In this document: positions 32,974 to 37,303 of the stretch, piece after piece
How positions within the stretch are numbered: position 1 is the stretch's first letter
How the letters are laid out: each line of letters begins with the position of its first letter
NCBI GenBank assembly: GCA_947624195.1
Contig: CANQJH010000018.1
Location: 1-37,303, forward strand
From: an uncultured Clostridia bacterium
Lineage (GTDB): Bacteria > Bacillota > Clostridia > TANB77 > CAG-508
Length of the DNA: 37,303 nt
Direction of reading: 5' to 3'
The notes under the pieces: generated by a model
What the model saw: the letters and a program-made list of their open reading frames with translations, nothing else
Database searches by the model: none
Told to the model about the DNA's origin: nothing
Program-made: the position numbers and the translations under genes

Positions 32974-33003
32974 ATACCTTTCTCCTTAATCTCACTTGAT
33001 TGA

Positions 33004-33032
33004 ATTATAGCATATCATTTTTTTAAAGTAAA
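33004..33032 (-). promoter_or_regulatory. Promoter of the Ig-repeat protein gene, with operator-like palindrome
   Basis: On the minus strand TTTACT (33027-33032), 17 bases, TATAAT (33004-33009). GTAAACTGTTTAC at 33028-33040 is a 6-bp-arm palindrome overlapping the -35 box. Confidence 0.6.
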
Positions 33033-33042
33033 CTGTTTACAC

Positions 33043-33079
33043 AAAAAATAGATATGTATTTTGTACATATCTATTTTTT
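33043..33079. terminator. Terminator-like hairpin
   Basis: AAAAAATAGATATGTA and TACATATCTATTTTTT form a perfect 16-bp stem with a 5-base loop. T-runs follow on both strands. It could end transcripts from the adhesin gene or from the 195-bp element. Confidence 0.7.
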
Positions 33080-33114
33080 GCTTTTTTATTAAATTTTATG
33101 AGTGTTTAAACTAA

Positions 33115-33309
33115 AATAAGAAAAATAGTTATCTTTGAATAAGCCGCGCAGGGACCACCCGTAGCGCTAGCAAGGGTCGAATGAAGCAAATTACACACAA
33201 GCGCCGAATGGGCATATGCATGCTGTATACAGTACATTAATTGCACAGCCATGAAGGCATAATGGAATTTGCGACAGCAAGGCATGAAAAGATAACTATT
33301 TTTCTTATT
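33115..33309 (+). ncRNA. 195-bp GC-rich structured element with 22-bp terminal inverted repeat (candidate RNA or MITE)
   Basis: The ends, 33115-33136 and 33288-33309, are perfect 22-bp inverted repeats, so an RNA would close into one long stem. The 150-base inside is much richer in G+C than its surroundings and holds further pairings: GCC 33143-33145 with GGC 33281-33283, GGG 33151-33153 with CCC 33158-33160 (or ACCC 33157 with GGGT 33174), GCTGT 33222 with ACAGC 33245, GCC 33248 with GGC 33256, and the hairpin TTGCGACAGCAA at 33269-33280. It has no ORF. Size and build resemble the large structured intergenic RNAs of Firmicutes, the raiA motif being the class I would test first. A small non-autonomous transposon is the alternative. 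Strand is inferred from the layout only. Confidence 0.55.
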
Positions 33310-33330
33310 GTAAATTTATGTGGTATAAAT

Positions 33331-36300
33331 TTATACTACATATTTTTTAATAACAAATGCTCCTACACCTATTATGAAAATTGTTCCTGTTATTAAAGCT
33401 ATATATGTTGGTGATAATCCCGTTACTATTGTTAGTATTACTGGTGCATCATCTATATCATCCTCTTGTGGCTTCTTATTGTTTGGTGTTGAGTCTATAT
33501 CTGGTGAATCACTTGGGTTATCATCTTCACTTATTTCGGCTACGTTTGTTTTTAAGTTCAAGTTATCTTCGCCATTTATCCATGTTAACACTACTTCTAC
33601 TGTTGCTGATTCTCCTGGTTGTAATAATGTGTCTTTTAATTGGTCTGTTACTATTTTGTTATCTTCTTCTCTCCACTTTGGATTGTCTGCTTGGTTGAAC
33701 ATTAGTCCATCTGGTATATAATCTGATATCTCTGTTGCGTATCCCTCTATCTCTCCCTCGTTTGTTATTCTTATTTGATATCTAAATTTTACTATTGTGT
33801 TTTCTATTCTCTTTTTATTTAATTCAACCTTTACTGCTGGCTCTGGATCTTGCTCTGCATAATGTCCTGTGTCCATTTCTTTTTGTACACCATCTTCGAT
33901 AAGGATTACTTGGCTTACCCATTTTCTTAATGCTAAATCAAAGTATTTTACATATACATGTTCTACATCTTGATCATCATCTTCTTCTTGCCAATCATCT
34001 GGTGTAGAATCTATATCCTCTACTGGTTTGCCATTTTCATCTGTATCGTCACTTATCTCCGCATGGTTTGTCAATATTCTGTCAGATGTGTTTGGCTCTG
34101 TTACTAAAAATGCTATTTGTACATCTCTGTAATCTGGTCCATCCATTGTTTCTGCATCATAAGCTTTTAACAAGAACTCCCCTGGTTCGCTTTCACTATC
34201 TTTTGATAGATAATTTGTGCGTACGCTTACAGCCTTACTTGCATCTGTTGTTATATTTCCATCTTCATCATACATTACCCAGCCATATTGCTCATTTATT
34301 GCATTATCTGGCAAATATAGTAATCCTTCTGGTAAATCGTCTTTTATCTCTGATGCATATCCTGGTTTGGTTCCTTCATTGTATACTCTAATTGTATAAA
34401 TTACTATATCATTATTTGCTACTCTTACTGGGTCTTTTGTATGATTGTATTCCATATCTGTTATTTCTTTTCCATCTACTATGGTGCCATATTTTGAAGC
34501 ATCTACTTGTGGTTCTCTTGATGTTACTTGTTCATTATTTACACCTGTTATAAATTTTCTTAAAGCTAAGTCAAATTTTTCAAGAATAAGTTTTTCAAAA
34601 TCATCGTCATCTTCTTGACCTTCATAGTAGTAATCTTTCTTAGATAGATCATCATCATTACTATCTTTGCCTTTATAGTCTGGTAATACAGAGTCTTGAG
34701 GTAATGTAGCATTTTTCTTGTTGTCTCTATCTGTTATTTGTAATTCATTACTACTTGCAGTAATTTCAGCTATATTTGTAAGTTTTTTTAGTGTAGGTGC
34801 TGTTGATGAAACTTTACATCTAATTTGAACTTCTTTGTAATCCAATGTAGTTTTTGAAGTGTCAAATGCTTTTAGTACATTTTCAGCATCATGGTCTTGT
34901 GACAAATAGTTTGTTCTAATTGTTCTTTGAGTTCTATCAGAACTATCAATTGTCCATAAATATTTTGTATTTATTTTATCTTCTGGTAAAAACTCTAACT
35001 CTGGTGGTAAGTGGTCAACTATTTCATCAATATATCCATCGACTTGTCCCTCATTGTATACCCTTATAGTAAATGTTACTATATCGTTTGGAGAAACACT
35101 AACTGGTGATTTTGTATGCTTATAGTTTGCTGTTGTTTGTCCGTTTAGAAGTGGGCTTACATCAACTACTGGAGCTCTATCATATACACCATTTGTACTT
35201 AATTCTACATCATTTACAGCTGTGATGAATTTTCTTAATGCTACATCAAAATATGTTCCAGGTAAAACTAAATCTTCATAGTCATCATCATCTTCATAAC
35301 CTTTACCTTGTTCTGATGTACCAGGTGCATAATTGTCTTTATGACTGCCTATATCTTTTGGCACTGAGTCTCTATCAGAAATATCATCGTTGCCAGAATC
35401 TTTAGTAATTTCAGCAACATTTTTTAAATGTGTATCTGTTGACTGTGTAATTGCAACTACTTTACATTCTACTTGAACATCCTTATATGAAATTGTGAAT
35501 TGTCCATTTTCTGGATGTGTATTAAATGCTTTTATTACATTTTGATTTGCATTTCTTTGTTGCGATAAATATGTTGTTCTAATTATTCTACTATCGCTTC
35601 CATCTACTTGCCATCCATATGTTGCATTTATGCTACTTTGTTCTCTAGGTACTAATTCCAAACCATCAGGTAAGTAGTCTGTTATTTCTTCTGCATATCC
35701 GTCTATTTCGCCCTCATTATATACTCTAATTGTATAAACTACAGTATTGCCAGTTTTTACAGGTAATGCGCTTTTACTATGATTTTTGTAAGTTGTAGTT
35801 CCATCAAATGTTAAAGAACTTCCCTCTGCTAATGCTCTTAAATTTTCTTGTGTAATTTTTGGTTCTCTTGATGGTGTAACATTTTGTCCTGCTATTTGAG
35901 TGATAAATTTTCTTAATGCTAAGTCGAATTTTGGTTTTTCTATGTTTTGTGTATCGCTAAAATTAATATCAGCATTTTTCTTTGTTATTATAACTACTGG
36001 TTGTGATTGTTGTATTGTTGCTAAACCCTCTGACCAATATTCTAAGTTTGTTACTGCCATTGATGCTGATATTTGTACTTTTACTTGTGATACAGAAGTA
36101 GTTGATGGTAGTGAAATATAAAAGTCTTGACTTTGTCTTGCAGCATCTAATATTTTCTCAGAAGTATTGGTTCCTGAAAATGATACTGAGTTATTATTTA
36201 CTATATCAACATTATTTATTTCAAATTGATCATTTAAAACTTTAGCGTTAAAGCTTGTGTAATTGTTATTATTGATTGTTAATCTATAAGGACCAATTAA

Positions 36301-37113
36301 GAACTTACCATTTGATAAAACGGCTTTTGCTCCTGTTTTAGTAAAGCTTAATGGTGCTGTTGCTTGTGATGTATAAGAATAATTTTCATTTGCTTCTGCT
36401 TGATCAATTAAGTAATTGTATAGGTTAGAAATAGGATTTTCTGCTAAATCCATATGGTATTTTGATATAAGACTTGTTCCAAGTCCTCCATTATTGTCAG
36501 CTACATAAAATGTAGCATCCCTAGTTGGTTGATAGTCATCGTTTGCATTTGTAATATACCAAATTGCAGCTTGTTGAATTATTTCTATTACATCTTTTAA
36601 TTCTTGAGTATCAGAAATTGTTGTTTTAAGTTCAGTTGCATCAGCTTTTTGTAATAATGTTTGCACTGAATCTTCATTTTCTGGAATGCATAAATTATCT
36701 AACAACCATATTAGTTTATTGTAATCTTCTCCTGATGGTAGTACTGACATATAATCTGATGGGGTTATACTACTAGGATTTTTTAAATCAAAATATTCTG
36801 TATATTTTACTATATTTCCTGTAGAACCCTCTGATCCAAATCCAACTCCATCCTTTAGACAATATATTGCTTGAGTTGATTTACTTGCATCTGGTATAGT
36901 TCCTGCACTATTATACTCAACTATTTTTATTAGTGGTAATCTTTTTGCATTTTTTGAAGATCCTGTTGTATAATATCCAGATGGTCTTCCGTTTCCTGTA
37001 TCATACAAGCCTAACATCTTGCCATTTGTGTCATGTGTTGCAAAACAGTTAGATGTAAGTAATATCATTGCAAAGAATATTGCAATTAAAATTGTTCCTA
37101 ATTTTTTTATCAT
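33331..37113 (-). CDS. Large thioester-type surface adhesin with four repeat domains
   Basis: A 1260-residue surface protein. A signal peptide (about 1-25) is followed by a domain with QAIYCL (C85) and IIQQAAIWYI (Q181), the Cys and Gln positions of Gram-positive thioester domains that bind host or surface molecules covalently. Four repeats of about 215 residues start at 396, 622, 847 and 1058 with FDLALRK(F/W). The first three also carry YTIRVYNEG or FTIRVYNEG, a DYLPDGL-type motif and (N/T)NVAEIT-like ends. These fit DUF11/CnaB-like folds, where Lys, Glu and Asn may form isopeptide bonds (inferred). Acidic linkers separate the repeats. The C-terminus is one membrane helix (YIALITGTIFIIGVGAFVI) and KKYVV, with no LPXTG. 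A heptamer ATTATTT repeat and a strong promoter lie upstream. Confidence 0.85.
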   Translation of the reverse strand: MIKKLGTILIAIFFAMILLTSNCFATHDTNGKMLGLYDTGNGRPSGYYTTGSSKNAKRLPLIKIVEYNSAGTIPDASKSTQAIYCLKDGVGFGSEGSTGNIVKYTEYFDLKNPSSITPSDYMSVLPSGEDYNKLIWLLDNLCIPENEDSVQTLLQKADATELKTTISDTQELKDVIEIIQQAAIWYITNANDDYQPTRDATFYVADNNGGLGTSLISKYHMDLAENPISNLYNYLIDQAEANENYSYTSQATAPLSFTKTGAKAVLSNGKFLIGPYRLTINNNNYTSFNAKVLNDQFEINNVDIVNNNSVSFSGTNTSEKILDAARQSQDFYISLPSTTSVSQVKVQISASMAVTNLEYWSEGLATIQQSQPVVIITKKNADINFSDTQNIEKPKFDLALRKFITQIAGQNVTPSREPKITQENLRALAEGSSLTFDGTTTYKNHSKSALPVKTGNTVVYTIRVYNEGEIDGYAEEITDYLPDGLELVPREQSSINATYGWQVDGSDSRIIRTTYLSQQRNANQNVIKAFNTHPENGQFTISYKDVQVECKVVAITQSTDTHLKNVAEITKDSGNDDISDRDSVPKDIGSHKDNYAPGTSEQGKGYEDDDDYEDLVLPGTYFDVALRKFITAVNDVELSTNGVYDRAPVVDVSPLLNGQTTANYKHTKSPVSVSPNDIVTFTIRVYNEGQVDGYIDEIVDHLPPELEFLPEDKINTKYLWTIDSSDRTQRTIRTNYLSQDHDAENVLKAFDTSKTTLDYKEVQIRCKVSSTAPTLKKLTNIAEITASSNELQITDRDNKKNATLPQDSVLPDYKGKDSNDDDLSKKDYYYEGQEDDDDFEKLILEKFDLALRKFITGVNNEQVTSREPQVDASKYGTIVDGKEITDMEYNHTKDPVRVANNDIVIYTIRVYNEGTKPGYASEIKDDLPEGLLYLPDNAINEQYGWVMYDEDGNITTDASKAVSVRTNYLSKDSESEPGEFLLKAYDAETMDGPDYRDVQIAFLVTEPNTSDRILTNHAEISDDTDENGKPVEDIDSTPDDWQEEDDDQDVEHVYVKYFDLALRKWVSQVILIEDGVQKEMDTGHYAEQDPEPAVKVELNKKRIENTIVKFRYQIRITNEGEIEGYATEISDYIPDGLMFNQADNPKWREEDNKIVTDQLKDTLLQPGESATVEVVLTWINGEDNLNLKTNVAEISEDDNPSDSPDIDSTPNNKKPQEDDIDDAPVILTIVTGLSPTYIALITGTIFIIGVGAFVIKKYVV

Positions 37114-37186
37114 TACTATACTACCTTTCTTTTAATTATATTTATTATTTATTATTTATTATTTTCATTTGCGTACATACACTATA

Positions 37187-37215
37187 ATTATACAACATTA
37201 TGCGCATAAAATCAA
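37187..37215 (-). promoter_or_regulatory. SigA-type promoter of the adhesin gene
   Basis: On the minus strand TTGATT (37210-37215), 17 bases, TATAAT (37187-37192), 73 bases before the start codon. Confidence 0.7.
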
Positions 37216-37303
37216 GATTTTATTGGTATGAATTTTTTCGTTTGTGCCTTTTTTTACTTTTTAATTGTAAAAAAATTTACATACTTTATTTTAAAATTCG
37301 CCT

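Noticed and set aside
33137-33287. DGR template repeat for the variable region at 10861
   Set aside because: The GC-rich core shares no stretch with the WLASPS to GFGLRP coding sequence and lacks AAC runs.
33115-33309. tRNA or tmRNA
   Set aside because: No CCA end, no T-loop GTTCGAA-type sequence and no tmRNA tag frame could be found.

Overview
The window is AT-rich (roughly 30% G+C by eye) and reads as chromosome from a spore-forming, Gram-positive, anaerobe-like member of the Clostridia, probably an uncultured lineage. The evidence is an alpha/beta-type small acid-soluble spore protein, a MurE with the meso-diaminopimelate motif DNPR, a GatCAB amidotransferase, an LTA-synthase-like enzyme, long-form HPF, strong AGGAGG ribosome sites, frequent TTG starts and near-consensus TTGNNN-17-TATAAT promoters.

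Layout. 1-2.2 kb: the start of a prepilin-like gene running off the left edge, a repeat-rich non-coding stretch with a (GT)14 tract, and an Rpn/YhgA-type nuclease gene. 2.2-5.2 kb: hpf, a COG2509-type flavoprotein, rpsT with a long lysine-rich tail, and a spore SASP gene. 5.4-9.8 kb: gatC-tmk-gatA-gatB. 9.9-11.1 kb: a prepilin-anchored protein whose C-terminus looks like the variable region of a diversity-generating retroelement (DGR). 11.2-13.4 kb: topA. 13.5-18.6 kb: murE-mraY-ftsW-murG, the distal half of a division/cell-wall (dcw) cluster without murF or murD. 18.8-26.5 kb: a cell-surface cassette with an orphan AgrC-like kinase, a pyruvyltransferase-family protein, two glycosyltransferases, a beta-helix surface protein with a sortase-like signal, and an LTA synthase-family enzyme. 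26.6-30.9 kb: the proximal dcw half, mraZ-rsmH-ftsL-ftsI/spoVD, with three MraZ operator boxes before mraZ. 30.9-33 kb: a GGDEF protein and a membrane protein with Ig-like repeats. 33.1-33.3 kb: a GC-rich 195-bp element closed by a perfect 22-bp terminal inverted repeat. 33.3-37.1 kb: a 1260-residue thioester-type adhesin.

How it fits together. Most genes build or decorate the cell envelope. The dcw genes make and polymerise lipid II. The cassette between the two dcw halves probably makes and anchors surface glycans and proteins. The DGR-like pilin protein and the thioester adhesin are candidate contact proteins.

Most interesting signals: the DGR-like variable region, with no reverse transcriptase or template repeat in the window; the 195-bp structured element and its 5' fragment in the dcw cluster; and a leader where a 15-bp hairpin would bring a distant Shine-Dalgarno next to a four-codon ORF overlapping the real start.
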